This document shows positions 8,372 through 16,422 of a stretch of DNA of 64,000 nt, piece by piece; position 1 is the stretch's first letter; each line of letters starts with the position of its first letter. Both the position numbers and the translations under genes were made by a program. This stretch comes from Alistipes sp. (GTDB lineage: Bacteria > Bacteroidota > Bacteroidia > Bacteroidales > Rikenellaceae), in contig JAFZHB010000003.1 of NCBI GenBank assembly GCA_017555105.1, forward strand, positions 1 through 64,000, read 5' to 3'. The notes under the pieces are model-generated. The model was not told the DNA's origin and ran no database searches. It was given only the letters and a program-made list of their open reading frames with translations.

Positions 8372-8403
8372 GATTTTTTTGGCGAAATACACACATTTTT
8401 CTC

Positions 8404-8411
8404 TATCTTTG
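8404..8411 (+). promoter_or_regulatory. -7 box of recG (near-leaderless)
   Basis: TATCTTTG ends only 4 nt before the recG ATG. A TTTG at 8378-8381 could be the -33 element (22-bp spacing). If transcription starts at the usual distance, the mRNA begins at or next to the start codon. Confidence 0.7.
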
Positions 8412-8415
8412 TTCT

Positions 8416-10530
8416 ATGGATTCAATTCTGCACAACGATGTGAAGTTCGTAGCGGGCGTAGGTGAGGCGCGCGCCCGACTGCTCGATCGAGAGCTCTCGA
8501 TCCGCACGGTCGGCGATCTGCTGAACCACTTTCCGTTCCGCTACATCGACCGCACACGCATCTACCCGATTGCCGAGGTGAGCGAAGCGGCCCAGCTGAC
8601 CTATGTGCAGATACGAGCCCGTGTCCTGAGCATCGGCTATGCCGGCGAGGGGCGCAAACGGCGCTTTACGGTCTATGTCCAAGATGCCACGGGGCGTGCC
8701 GAGCTGATCTGGTTTCAGGGCATTAAGTGGATTGAGAAGCGGATCGAGGTGGGACGCGAGTACCTGATCTTTGGTCGTCCCTCCTTCTACCGCGGTCTGC
8801 TGCAGCTGGCACACCCCGAGATCGAGACGATGGAGCAGGTGCTCTCGCGCAAAGCCGAGAGCGGCATGCAGGGAATCTATCCCTCGACCGAACGCCTCTC
8901 CTCGGCACTCGGCACGAAAGGGATGTATCGCATCATCGCCAACGCCTGGTCGCTGCTGCGTGCCCCGTTGAGCGACCCGTTACCCGAGTTGCTACGCCGC
9001 CAATATGGGCTCATCGGGCTGCACGAGGCCTACTACAACATCCACTTCCCGCAATCGGCCGAGGCGCTGCGTCAGGCGCAGTATCGCTTGAAGTTCGACG
9101 AACTGCTCGGTATCCAACTCCATGTGCAGAGTCGTCGTGCCGACCGCATGACGCGCCACGACGGTTTCCTCTTCCCGAAGGTGGGTGAACTCTTCAACAC
9201 CTTCTACCAGACGAAGCTCCCCTTCCCGCTCACCGGAGCGCAGAAGCGTGTCATCAAGGAGATTCGCCAAGACACGGTGACGGGCTTCCAGATGAACCGC
9301 CTCCTGCAGGGCGATGTTGGCAGCGGAAAGACCCTCGTAGCACTGATCTCGATGCTGCTGGCCGTCGACAACGGCTATCAGGCCTGCATCATGGCACCGA
9401 CCGAGATCCTGGCACGCCAGCACTACGCCTCGTTCCTCCGCTTCCTGGATGGTTTGCCCGTACGCGTAGCGATCCTCACCGGCTCATCGAAGGCCAAAGA
9501 GCGTCGCACTGCCCTCGAGGGGATCGCCTCGGGCGAGGTGCAACTGCTCATCGGTACACACGCCCTGATCGAAGATAAGGTGCAGTTCCAGAACCTCGGC
9601 TTCGTGGTGATCGACGAGCAGCACCGCTTCGGCGTCGAGCAGCGTGCCCGCCTCTGGACCAAGAACCAACAACCGCCCCATATTCTGGTGATGACCGCTA
9701 CGCCCATCCCGCGCACGCTGGCCATGACCCTCTATGGCGACCTCGATGTCTCGGTGATCGACGAGCTGCCCCCGGGGCGTAAACCGATACAAACCTCGCA
9801 CTACACCGATGCGGCGCGCCTGCGTCTGTGGGGCTTCCTGCGCAAGCAGATCGCCCTCGGGCGCCAGGTCTACATCGTCTATCCGCTCATCGCCGAGTCT
9901 GAGACCATGGACTATAAAGACCTCACGGACGGCTACGAGGCTGTCTCGCGCGACTTCCCGCTGCCCGACTATCGCGTAGCAATCTGCCACGGTAAGATGA
10001 AACCGGCCGACAAAGAGGAGTCGATGCGCCAATTCAAGGAGGGCGAGGCACAGATTTTGGTCGCCACCTCCGTCATCGAGGTGGGTGTCGATGTGCCGAA
10101 TGCCACGGTGATGGTGATCGAGTCGGCCGAGCGCTTCGGCCTCTCGCAGCTCCATCAGCTGCGCGGTCGCGTGGGCCGCGGTGGCGAGCAGTCCTACTGC
10201 ATCCTGATGTCGGGCGAGAAGCTCTCCCGCGAGTCGCGTGCACGCCTCGATGCGATGTGCGAGACGAACGACGGTTTCCGCCTGGCAGAGCTCGACCTCA
10301 AACTGCGCGGCGCAGGCGATGTGAACGGCACGCTGCAGAGCGGCATGGCGCTCGACCTCAAGATCGCCAACCCGACACGCGATGTGCAGGTGCTGACCCT
10401 CACACGCGAAGCTGCCGAGCAGATCCTGAAGCAGGATCCGACCCTGGAGCACCCTGCGCACCGCGGATTGGCTCAACTGCGCGAGCGCCACACAGCACAA
10501 GAACGCATCGATTTTTCACAAATTTCGTAA
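8416..10530 (+). CDS. recG: ATP-dependent DNA helicase RecG
   Basis: RecG is a superfamily 2 helicase that remodels stalled forks and Holliday junctions. The 704-residue protein has the N-terminal wedge/OB domain (about 1-200, with FPFRYIDRT and the OB strand VYVQDATGRAELIWFQG), then the helicase core: GDVGSGKT Walker A (about 298), VIDEQHRFG (DExH type), MTATPIPRTLAMT, SVIEVGVDVPNATVMV and the TRG-type segment QLRGRVGRG. The length is normal. It stands alone on the plus strand from its own promoter and is followed 41 nt later by the DUF3108 gene. Confidence 0.97.
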   Translation: MDSILHNDVKFVAGVGEARARLLDRELSIRTVGDLLNHFPFRYIDRTRIYPIAEVSEAAQLTYVQIRARVLSIGYAGEGRKRRFTVYVQDATGRAELIWFQGIKWIEKRIEVGREYLIFGRPSFYRGLLQLAHPEIETMEQVLSRKAESGMQGIYPSTERLSSALGTKGMYRIIANAWSLLRAPLSDPLPELLRRQYGLIGLHEAYYNIHFPQSAEALRQAQYRLKFDELLGIQLHVQSRRADRMTRHDGFLFPKVGELFNTFYQTKLPFPLTGAQKRVIKEIRQDTVTGFQMNRLLQGDVGSGKTLVALISMLLAVDNGYQACIMAPTEILARQHYASFLRFLDGLPVRVAILTGSSKAKERRTALEGIASGEVQLLIGTHALIEDKVQFQNLGFVVIDEQHRFGVEQRARLWTKNQQPPHILVMTATPIPRTLAMTLYGDLDVSVIDELPPGRKPIQTSHYTDAARLRLWGFLRKQIALGRQVYIVYPLIAESETMDYKDLTDGYEAVSRDFPLPDYRVAICHGKMKPADKEESMRQFKEGEAQILVATSVIEVGVDVPNATVMVIESAERFGLSQLHQLRGRVGRGGEQSYCILMSGEKLSRESRARLDAMCETNDGFRLAELDLKLRGAGDVNGTLQSGMALDLKIANPTRDVQVLTLTREAAEQILKQDPTLEHPAHRGLAQLRERHTAQERIDFSQIS

Positions 10531-10571
10531 TATAACAGCATCAAAAAGCGTTACCAATAAAAACCAACCAT

Positions 10572-11366
10572 ATGAAACGATTGATCCTAAGCATACTGCT
10601 CCTACTCCCCACAGCGCTCTCGGCGCAATTCTACCACCCGGGTGAGGTGCTCGAATACCGTGTCAGCTACAGCGCGAAATACTTCCCCAACACCGAGATC
10701 GGTTCGGTGGATGTGACGACAACGGCGGTGCAGGAGCAGGGCAAGAGCTACTACCGCGTGGAGGGCGTGGCTCGCACGCTGCCGACCTACCGTTGGTTCT
10801 TCAACATGGAGGATCGCTACATCATCGACATCGACCCGGAGACGATGCGCACCGAGAAGTTTCGCTCCGACCTGATGGAGGGAAGCTACACCTTTGAGAG
10901 CAACTATGACTACGACTGGGAGCAGATGCAGGTACATACCCGTTGGAGCAGCCGCAAACGCCCCTTCAAGGAGAAGACCATCGCCCTCACCCCCGAGAGC
11001 ATGGATGCCATCTCGCTCTTCTTCAACATGCGCTCGGCCAAGGCCGAGAACTTCTCACAGGGGGAGATCGGTACGCTCGATATGCTGCTCGAGGACACCG
11101 TGCGCCGCATTCACTACCGCTTTTTGGGACACGAGACGAAGAAGATTCGCAACCTCGGCAAGTTCCGCTCGCTGAAGTTCGAGTGCCAGCTGGGCTCGAG
11201 CGAGGGGTACTCCTTCACCGATGGATCGATCTTCACGATCTGGATCTCGGATGACGAGAATAAAATTCCGCTGGCGATCGAATCGCCCGTGCGCATCGGT
11301 AGCATCAACGGCTACATCTACCGCTACAAGGGGTTGAAATACCCCGTCAAGAGCCGCCTGCGATAG
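10572..11366 (+). CDS. DUF3108 domain-containing exported protein
   Basis: This 264-residue protein has a Sec signal peptide (about 1-19, cleavage after LSA before QFYHPG). The mature part fits DUF3108, a beta-rich periplasmic family, with the typical opening FYHPGEVLEYRVSYS and the DLMEGSYTFESNYDYDW segment. The function is unknown; structural relatives include periplasmic beta-clam proteins. It sits 41 nt after recG and is followed by a separate promoter for the U32 gene, so it may be cotranscribed with recG. Confidence 0.85.
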   Translation: MKRLILSILLLLPTALSAQFYHPGEVLEYRVSYSAKYFPNTEIGSVDVTTTAVQEQGKSYYRVEGVARTLPTYRWFFNMEDRYIIDIDPETMRTEKFRSDLMEGSYTFESNYDYDWEQMQVHTRWSSRKRPFKEKTIALTPESMDAISLFFNMRSAKAENFSQGEIGTLDMLLEDTVRRIHYRFLGHETKKIRNLGKFRSLKFECQLGSSEGYSFTDGSIFTIWISDDENKIPLAIESPVRIGSINGYIYRYKGLKYPVKSRLR

Positions 11367-11385
11367 TCTGCTACACGGAGAGGCG

Positions 11386-11417
11386 TTTGGCTTCCCGTGG
11401 AATTATTTGTACTTTTG
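11386..11417 (+). promoter_or_regulatory. promoter of the U32-M24-xer operon
   Basis: TTTG at 11386-11389, 20 bp spacer, then TACTTTTG at 11410-11417: a full match to the Bacteroidota housekeeping promoter. The predicted leader to the ATG at 11469 is about 45 nt. Confidence 0.75.
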
Positions 11418-11468
11418 GAGGCTCTTTCGAGCAATACATTTACTATACACAAGAAACCTCTATACGCT

Positions 11469-12716
11469 ATGCAGCGAAGTGATTTGGAATTGATGGCCCC
11501 GGTGGGCTCCTACGAAGCGTTGGCCGCAGCCATTGAGGCGGGTGCCGATTCGGTCTATTTTGGCGTCGGCAAGCTCAACATGCGCTCGGCCTCGGCCGCT
11601 AACTTTACGCTCGACGACCTTGCGGAGATTGTCCGCCGGGCGCACGAAGCGGGCGTAAAAGCCTACCTGACGGTCAACACCGTAGTTTACGAAGATGAAT
11701 TGCGTACGATGCAGGAGGTGATCGACCGTGCACGCCGCGAGGGGGTCGATGCCATCATTGCAACCGATATGGCCGCTATTCTCTATGCTCGACGCATAGG
11801 ACAGGAGGTGCACATCTCCACGCAGAGCAACATCTCGAACTCGGAGGCTGTGAAGTTCTTCTCGCAGTGGGCCGATACGGTGGTTTTGGCGCGTGAGCTA
11901 ACGCTCGAGCAGGTGAAGGCGATCCACGACGAGATCGTCGCCAACGACATCCGCGGCCCGAAGGGCGAGCTGGTTGAGATCGAGATGTTTGCCCACGGTG
12001 CACTCTGCATGTCGATCTCGGGTAAGTGCTACCTCTCGCTCTATGAAACCAACTGCTCGGCCAACCGAGGCGCTTGTCGTCAGCTCTGCCGCCGAAAATA
12101 TACAGTACGCGACAAGGAGACGGGCGCTGAACTCGACATCGACGGACGCTATGTCCTCTCGCCGAAGGACCTCTGCACGATCGACTTCCTCGACCGCTTC
12201 ACGGCAAGCGGTGTGAAGGTCCTAAAGATCGAGGGGCGTGCGCGTGGCGCGGAGTATGTCAAGCGAGTGGTCTCCTGCTACAACGAGGCACTCAACGCCC
12301 TCTGCGACGGCAGCTACACCCCCGAGTTGGCAGCCTCGCTCAAGGAGCGCCTTTCGGAGGTCTTCAATCGCGGCTTCTGGGAGGGTTACTACGCCGGTCG
12401 TCCCGTGGCCGAGCATAGTGCGCATTATGGCTCGGCCGCCACACGCCGCAAGGTCTATGTGGGCAAGGTGGTCAACTTCTACAAGAAGATCTCGGTGGCC
12501 GAGGTACTGGTAGAGGCTGCACCGCTGGAGGTGGCCGATGAGATCTTCTTCCTGGGCGCTACGACCGGCGTGGCGGAGCAGAAGCTCGAGGAGCTGCACG
12601 GCCCCGATGGAGAGGTCACCAACCGCGTGGAGCAGGGTAAGCTCTGTGCCATTCGCACCAACGGTCTGATCCGCCGTGGCGATCAACTCTATAAATTTGA
12701 ACCTACCGACAATTAA
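11469..12716 (+). CDS. U32 family peptidase-like protein
   Basis: This 415-residue protein belongs to peptidase family U32 (PF01136). The family signature is intact (EMFAHGALCMSISGKCYLS), followed by the Cys-rich NCSANRGACRQLCRR. Many U32 proteins once called collagenases are now known as tRNA/rRNA modification factors (TrhP-type hydroxylation, RlhA), so an RNA-modification role is more likely than proteolysis. The start is the ATG at 11469 (MQRSDLELMAP) rather than an upstream in-frame codon, because the promoter lies at 11386-11417. The next gene starts 17 nt after its stop. Confidence 0.9.
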   Translation: MQRSDLELMAPVGSYEALAAAIEAGADSVYFGVGKLNMRSASAANFTLDDLAEIVRRAHEAGVKAYLTVNTVVYEDELRTMQEVIDRARREGVDAIIATDMAAILYARRIGQEVHISTQSNISNSEAVKFFSQWADTVVLARELTLEQVKAIHDEIVANDIRGPKGELVEIEMFAHGALCMSISGKCYLSLYETNCSANRGACRQLCRRKYTVRDKETGAELDIDGRYVLSPKDLCTIDFLDRFTASGVKVLKIEGRARGAEYVKRVVSCYNEALNALCDGSYTPELAASLKERLSEVFNRGFWEGYYAGRPVAEHSAHYGSAATRRKVYVGKVVNFYKKISVAEVLVEAAPLEVADEIFFLGATTGVAEQKLEELHGPDGEVTNRVEQGKLCAIRTNGLIRRGDQLYKFEPTDN

Positions 12717-12733
12717 AAAAAACACGATACGAT

Positions 12734-14128
12734 ATGTTTGCACCATCGACCTATGTGGCGCGTCGTAAGATGCTCGCCGAAAAGATCGGCAAGGGGTTGA
12801 TCCTCCTGCCGGGCAACACTTTCTCGCCCAATAACTATCCGAACAACGCCTACTACTTCCGCCAGGACTCGACCTTCCGCTACTACTTCGGGCTCAACAC
12901 TCCGACTGTAGTGGGTCTGATCGACGCCGAGACGGGCGAGTCGGCCCTCTATGGCGACGACTTCACGGTAGAGGATATCATTTGGACGGGCCCGCAGCCC
13001 ACGCTGCGTGAGCAGGGTGCCGAGGTGGGTGTTGAGGCCTGCTACCCGCTCGCTGAGCTGGCTGCGAAGTTGACCGCCGCGATTCGTCTGGGTCGTCGCG
13101 TGCACTACCTGCCTCCCTATCGCGGAGAGACTAAGTTGCAGCTCTCCGAGTTGCTCGGCATAGCTCCCGCACAGCTCCACGACTACAAGTCGGTTGACCT
13201 GATGATGGCCGTGGCCGAGATGCGCGAGAAGAAATCCGAGGAGGAGATCGCCGAGATGGAGCGCGCCTTCCTCCTGGGCTACGAGATGCACATGCTGGCG
13301 ATGAAGATGTGCCGCCCGGGTGTGGTGGAGCGCGAGATTGCCGGCGCGGTTGAGGGTTTGGTGAAGCAGTACGGGCAGGGTGTCTCGTTCCCGACCATCG
13401 TTTCACAGCATGGCGAGACACTCCACAACCTGAATTGCGACGGCGTGCTGGAGGCAGGTCGTCTGTTGCTCGTAGATGGCGGCGCCGAGACGCTCAACGG
13501 CTACTGCTCCGACCACACGCGTACCTATCCCGTGAGCGGCCGTTTCACCGACCGTCAGCGCGACATCTACAACATCGTGCTGAAGGCGCACGATGAGGTG
13601 GCTGCACTGGTGCGCCCGAAGATGATGTATACGGAGGTACACCGAGCCTCTTACCTCGCCTTGGCCGAGGGGTTGATCGGCGTAGGTCTGCTGCACGGCA
13701 CGGCCGAGGATGCTGTGGCGAGCGGCGCGATGACGATGCTCATGCCGCACGGCTTGGGTCATGGTCTGGGTATGGATGTACACGACTGTGAGGCGATGGG
13801 TGAGCGCTCGTTCGACTTCTCGACCATCGCAGAGCGTGCTGCCCGTTCGGCTACCTGCATCCATCGTGCGACCTGGCGTCTTGAGCCGGGCACGGTGCTG
13901 ACCGACGAGCCGGGTCTGTATTTCATCCCGGCGCTGATCGAGAAGTGCAAGAGCGAGGGTAAGTATGCCGGCATCGTGGATTACGACCGCTTGGCCGACT
14001 ACTACGACTTCGGCGGCATCCGCATCGAGGATGACCTGCTCGTAACCGAGACGGGCAACCGCATGCTGGGTGGCGAGAAGAAGATCCCCGTCACGGTGGA
14101 GGAGCTCGAGGCTGTTATCGGTAAATAA
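12734..14128 (+). CDS. M24 family aminopeptidase P-type metallopeptidase
   Basis: This 464-residue protein has the pita-bread fold of Xaa-Pro aminopeptidases. An N-terminal creatinase-like domain (about 1-165) precedes the catalytic domain, where the dinuclear metal ligands appear in order: Asp in VDGGAE, Asp in YCSDHTRTYPVSG, His in MPHGLGHGLGMDVHD, Glu in TDEPGLYF and Glu in GIRIEDDLLVTE. It likely trims N-terminal Xaa-Pro from peptides in the cytoplasm, since no signal peptide is seen. It lies 17 nt after the U32 gene and 31 nt before the recombinase gene. Confidence 0.92.
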   Translation: MFAPSTYVARRKMLAEKIGKGLILLPGNTFSPNNYPNNAYYFRQDSTFRYYFGLNTPTVVGLIDAETGESALYGDDFTVEDIIWTGPQPTLREQGAEVGVEACYPLAELAAKLTAAIRLGRRVHYLPPYRGETKLQLSELLGIAPAQLHDYKSVDLMMAVAEMREKKSEEEIAEMERAFLLGYEMHMLAMKMCRPGVVEREIAGAVEGLVKQYGQGVSFPTIVSQHGETLHNLNCDGVLEAGRLLLVDGGAETLNGYCSDHTRTYPVSGRFTDRQRDIYNIVLKAHDEVAALVRPKMMYTEVHRASYLALAEGLIGVGLLHGTAEDAVASGAMTMLMPHGLGHGLGMDVHDCEAMGERSFDFSTIAERAARSATCIHRATWRLEPGTVLTDEPGLYFIPALIEKCKSEGKYAGIVDYDRLADYYDFGGIRIEDDLLVTETGNRMLGGEKKIPVTVEELEAVIGK

Positions 14129-14159
14129 TAGGCGGCAACGCCCGCTTGCCCGTTGCGTT

Positions 14160-15095
14160 ATGTTTGCGGCCTTCATCCGCCACCTCGAAGCCGAGCGTCG
14201 TTACTCACCCCTCACGGTGCGTAACTACCGACGCGATGTGGAGCGCTTTGCGGCGTGGTGGAGTGCCAAACAGAAACGGCCATTCGCCCCCGCAGAGGTG
14301 AAGGCCGAAGAGCTGCGGGCGTGGATCGTTCATCGAAGCGACAAAGGAGGAGTCTCGGCCGCCTCGATGAACCGCGAACTCTCCTCGTTGCGCGCCTACT
14401 TTCGATTCCTACGCCGTGAAGGGCAGCTCGAGCAAGAGCCTTTTGCCCACATTCCCGCGCTGCGTACCTCGCGACGCCTCCCCTCCTTCGTCCCCGAGAG
14501 CCGCATGCGCACGGTGTTGGAGGGGTGTCACGATGAGGAGCAGGTTCAGGCAGGAGCGAGTAGTTTCGAAGAAGAGCGCAACGACCTGGTGATCCTGCTG
14601 CTCTATGGAGCGGGGCTGCGCTTGGCGGAGCTGATTGCCATCGACCGCGATCACTTCTCGGCAGACTATACCACCTTGCGCGTACGCGGAAAGGGTGATA
14701 AAGAGCGACTTGTGCCCGTTTTGGCCTATGTGCGTGAAAAAATTATTGCCCACCTCGATACAATTTCGCGGCTTCAAATTTGCAATTGTAAAGAAAAAGC
14801 ACTATTTTTAACCAACAAAGGAGAGCGAATCTCCCGCTCGACGGTCTATCGAATGGTGCAGAAACGCCTGGCAGAGGCGGGTGTGCAGGGGAAAAAGAGC
14901 CCCCATGTGCTACGCCACAGCTTTGCGACCCACCTGATGAACGGAGGAGCCGACATGCGGGCGATACAGGAGTTGATGGGACACGCTTCGCTGCGTTCGA
15001 CGCAGGTCTATACCCACAATTCGATCGCTCAACTGGGTGAGGTCTATGCGGCCGCCCATCCGCGCAGCCGCAGCCGAACAAAAACCGAAGGCTAA
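14160..15095 (+). CDS. tyrosine recombinase, XerC/XerD type
   Basis: This 311-residue integrase/recombinase has an N-terminal SAM-like core-binding domain (about 1-95; FIRHLEAERRYSPLTVRNY) and a catalytic domain with the full set: Arg in GAGLRLAEL, Lys in RGKGDKERLVP, HVLRHSFATHL (H-x-x-R), GHASLRSTQVYTH (His and nucleophilic Tyr). It is Xer-sized and sits in a housekeeping operon, so chromosome-dimer resolution at dif is the most likely role. Whether it is the XerC or XerD partner cannot be told here. The start is the ATG at 14160; an in-frame upstream extension overlaps the M24 gene and is unlikely. Confidence 0.9.
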   Translation: MFAAFIRHLEAERRYSPLTVRNYRRDVERFAAWWSAKQKRPFAPAEVKAEELRAWIVHRSDKGGVSAASMNRELSSLRAYFRFLRREGQLEQEPFAHIPALRTSRRLPSFVPESRMRTVLEGCHDEEQVQAGASSFEEERNDLVILLLYGAGLRLAELIAIDRDHFSADYTTLRVRGKGDKERLVPVLAYVREKIIAHLDTISRLQICNCKEKALFLTNKGERISRSTVYRMVQKRLAEAGVQGKKSPHVLRHSFATHLMNGGADMRAIQELMGHASLRSTQVYTHNSIAQLGEVYAAAHPRSRSRTKTEG

Positions 15096-15153
15096 GGAAG
15101 AGGCAGCCCGCGAGGTTGTCGTATACATAGTTAACCATTTAATACACAGGACT

Positions 15154-15435
15154 ATGAATGTACAGATTCAATCCGTGAAATTCGATGCCAGCAAGCAGCT
15201 GATCGAATTTATTGAGGCCAAGATGGCTAAGTTGGAACGATTCGCAGAGCCTACGAGCGCAGAGGTGGTGCTCAAATTGGAAAAGGACGCCGAGCGCGGC
15301 AATAAGATCGCAGTGATTACGCTTCATGTGTCGGGCGGTGATATGCGTGCCGAGGCACAAGCTAAAAGCTTCGAGGAGGCTTTCGATACCGCAATGGACG
15401 CCATCAAACGACAGATTGAGAAGCGCAGAGAGTAA
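15154..15435 (+). CDS. hpf: ribosome hibernation-promoting factor (short HPF/RaiA family)
   Basis: A 93-residue protein of the HPF/YfiA family, which binds the 30S decoding region and inactivates ribosomes in stationary phase. It opens with MNVQIQSVKFDASKQLIEFI and contains the family's LRAEAQAKSFEEAFDTA-like C-terminal helix (here DMRAEAQAKSFEEAFDTAMD). It is the short form without the C-terminal dimerisation domain. The start at 15154 is 58 nt after the recombinase stop, and a good terminator follows 26 nt after its own stop. Confidence 0.92.
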   Translation: MNVQIQSVKFDASKQLIEFIEAKMAKLERFAEPTSAEVVLKLEKDAERGNKIAVITLHVSGGDMRAEAQAKSFEEAFDTAMDAIKRQIEKRRE

Positions 15436-15460
15436 TGCGCCGACAAACAAGTAACACAAA

Positions 15461-15500
15461 AGGACCTGCTCAACGAAAGTTGGGCAGGTCCTCTGTTTTT
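15461..15500 (+). terminator. intrinsic terminator after hpf
   Basis: Stem AGGACCTGC / GCAGGTCCT around a loop of about 13 nt, followed by CTGTTTTT. It lies between convergent hpf and surE and may serve both. Confidence 0.8.
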
Positions 15501-15537
15501 AAAGGATGGCGGTAGAACACCCTCCTCCTATATATTA

Positions 15538-16308
15538 TCAAAAGAGTTGTTCGAGCTCCTTCTTGCGGCGGTAGTCCGTCAGGTCGACCTGCACGGGTAC
15601 AATCGCCACATAGTTATTCGCCAGCGCCCACTCGTCGGTATCCTCGGCCTCGGGTTCGCGGTTGATGAACTCGCCCGTGAGCCAGAAGTACTCGCGGCCA
15701 CGCGGATCCTCGTGGTGGTAGAACTCCTCCTTCCAGTAGCCATCAGTCTGGCGGCAGACGCGAATGCCCCGGATCTGATCGATCGTCGCCACGGGGAAGT
15801 TCACATTCAGGCAGAGCGACCCGGTGAGGTTGCCTTCCAACACGCGCCCTACGATCTCTCGACCGTAGTGTAGAGCCGCATTGAAGTCGGCATCGAGGTC
15901 ATGATCCGTCAGCGAGAGACCGATCGACGGACAGCCGTAGAAACTCCCCTCGATGGCCGCACCCATTGTGCCCGAGTAGAGCACATTCACTGCGGCATTC
16001 GAACCGTGGTTGATACCCGAAATAACCAAATCGACCTGCTCGTCGGCAAGCAGGTAGTCGAAGGCCATCTTCACGCAATCGACGGGCGTACCCGAAAAGG
16101 AGTAGATCACCACGCCTGCTTCCTCGTGTTGCTTGCGGAGGAATAGGGGATTATACATCGTAATGGCTTGGCTCATGCCGCTCTGCGTGCGCTCGGGAGC
16201 TACAGCCACCACGCGGCCGAAGGTGCGGGCCACCTCGATCGCAGCACGGAAACCTTTGGCTGTGTAGCCGTCATCGTTCGTAACCAGGATCAGTCGTTCT
16301 TTCTTCAT
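15538..16308 (-). CDS. surE: 5'/3'-nucleotidase SurE
   Basis: SurE is a metal-dependent nucleoside-monophosphate phosphatase. The 256-residue protein carries the metal site NDDG at residues 11-14, the Ser of TQSGMSQA, and Asn in SGINHGSN, all family hallmarks; the length is normal. The start is the ATG at 16308 (MKKERLILVTNDD), which lies 20 nt below the -7 box at 16329-16336. The much longer open frame upstream is antisense to GH43 and is not used. It is divergent from GH43. Confidence 0.95.
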   Translation of the reverse strand: MKKERLILVTNDDGYTAKGFRAAIEVARTFGRVVAVAPERTQSGMSQAITMYNPLFLRKQHEEAGVVIYSFSGTPVDCVKMAFDYLLADEQVDLVISGINHGSNAAVNVLYSGTMGAAIEGSFYGCPSIGLSLTDHDLDADFNAALHYGREIVGRVLEGNLTGSLCLNVNFPVATIDQIRGIRVCRQTDGYWKEEFYHHEDPRGREYFWLTGEFINREPEAEDTDEWALANNYVAIVPVQVDLTDYRRKKELEQLF

Positions 16309-16328
16309 CGCTTGAAATCTTTTCTCGA

Positions 16329-16336
16329 CAAAGATA
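16329..16336 (-). promoter_or_regulatory. -7 box of surE
   Basis: Minus-strand TATCTTTG, 20 nt upstream of the surE ATG. Confidence 0.65.
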
Positions 16337-16368
16337 CACCTTTTTTGCAGATCCGATGCGTCGAGGGG

Positions 16369-16398
16369 TTGCCGATCGGCGAAAAAAGTGTAACTTTG
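16369..16398 (+). promoter_or_regulatory. promoter of the GH43 gene
   Basis: TTG at 16369-16371, 19 bp spacer, TAACTTTG at 16391-16398; the ATG is at 16423. It is back to back with the surE promoter. Confidence 0.7.
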
Positions 16399-16422
16399 TT
16401 TAAACGCACAACCCCACACACC

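Noticed and set aside
14160-15095. Tyrosine recombinase as evidence of a mobile element
   Set aside because: Size, motif set and position between M24 and hpf genes fit a chromosomal Xer protein; there are no flanking repeats or cargo.
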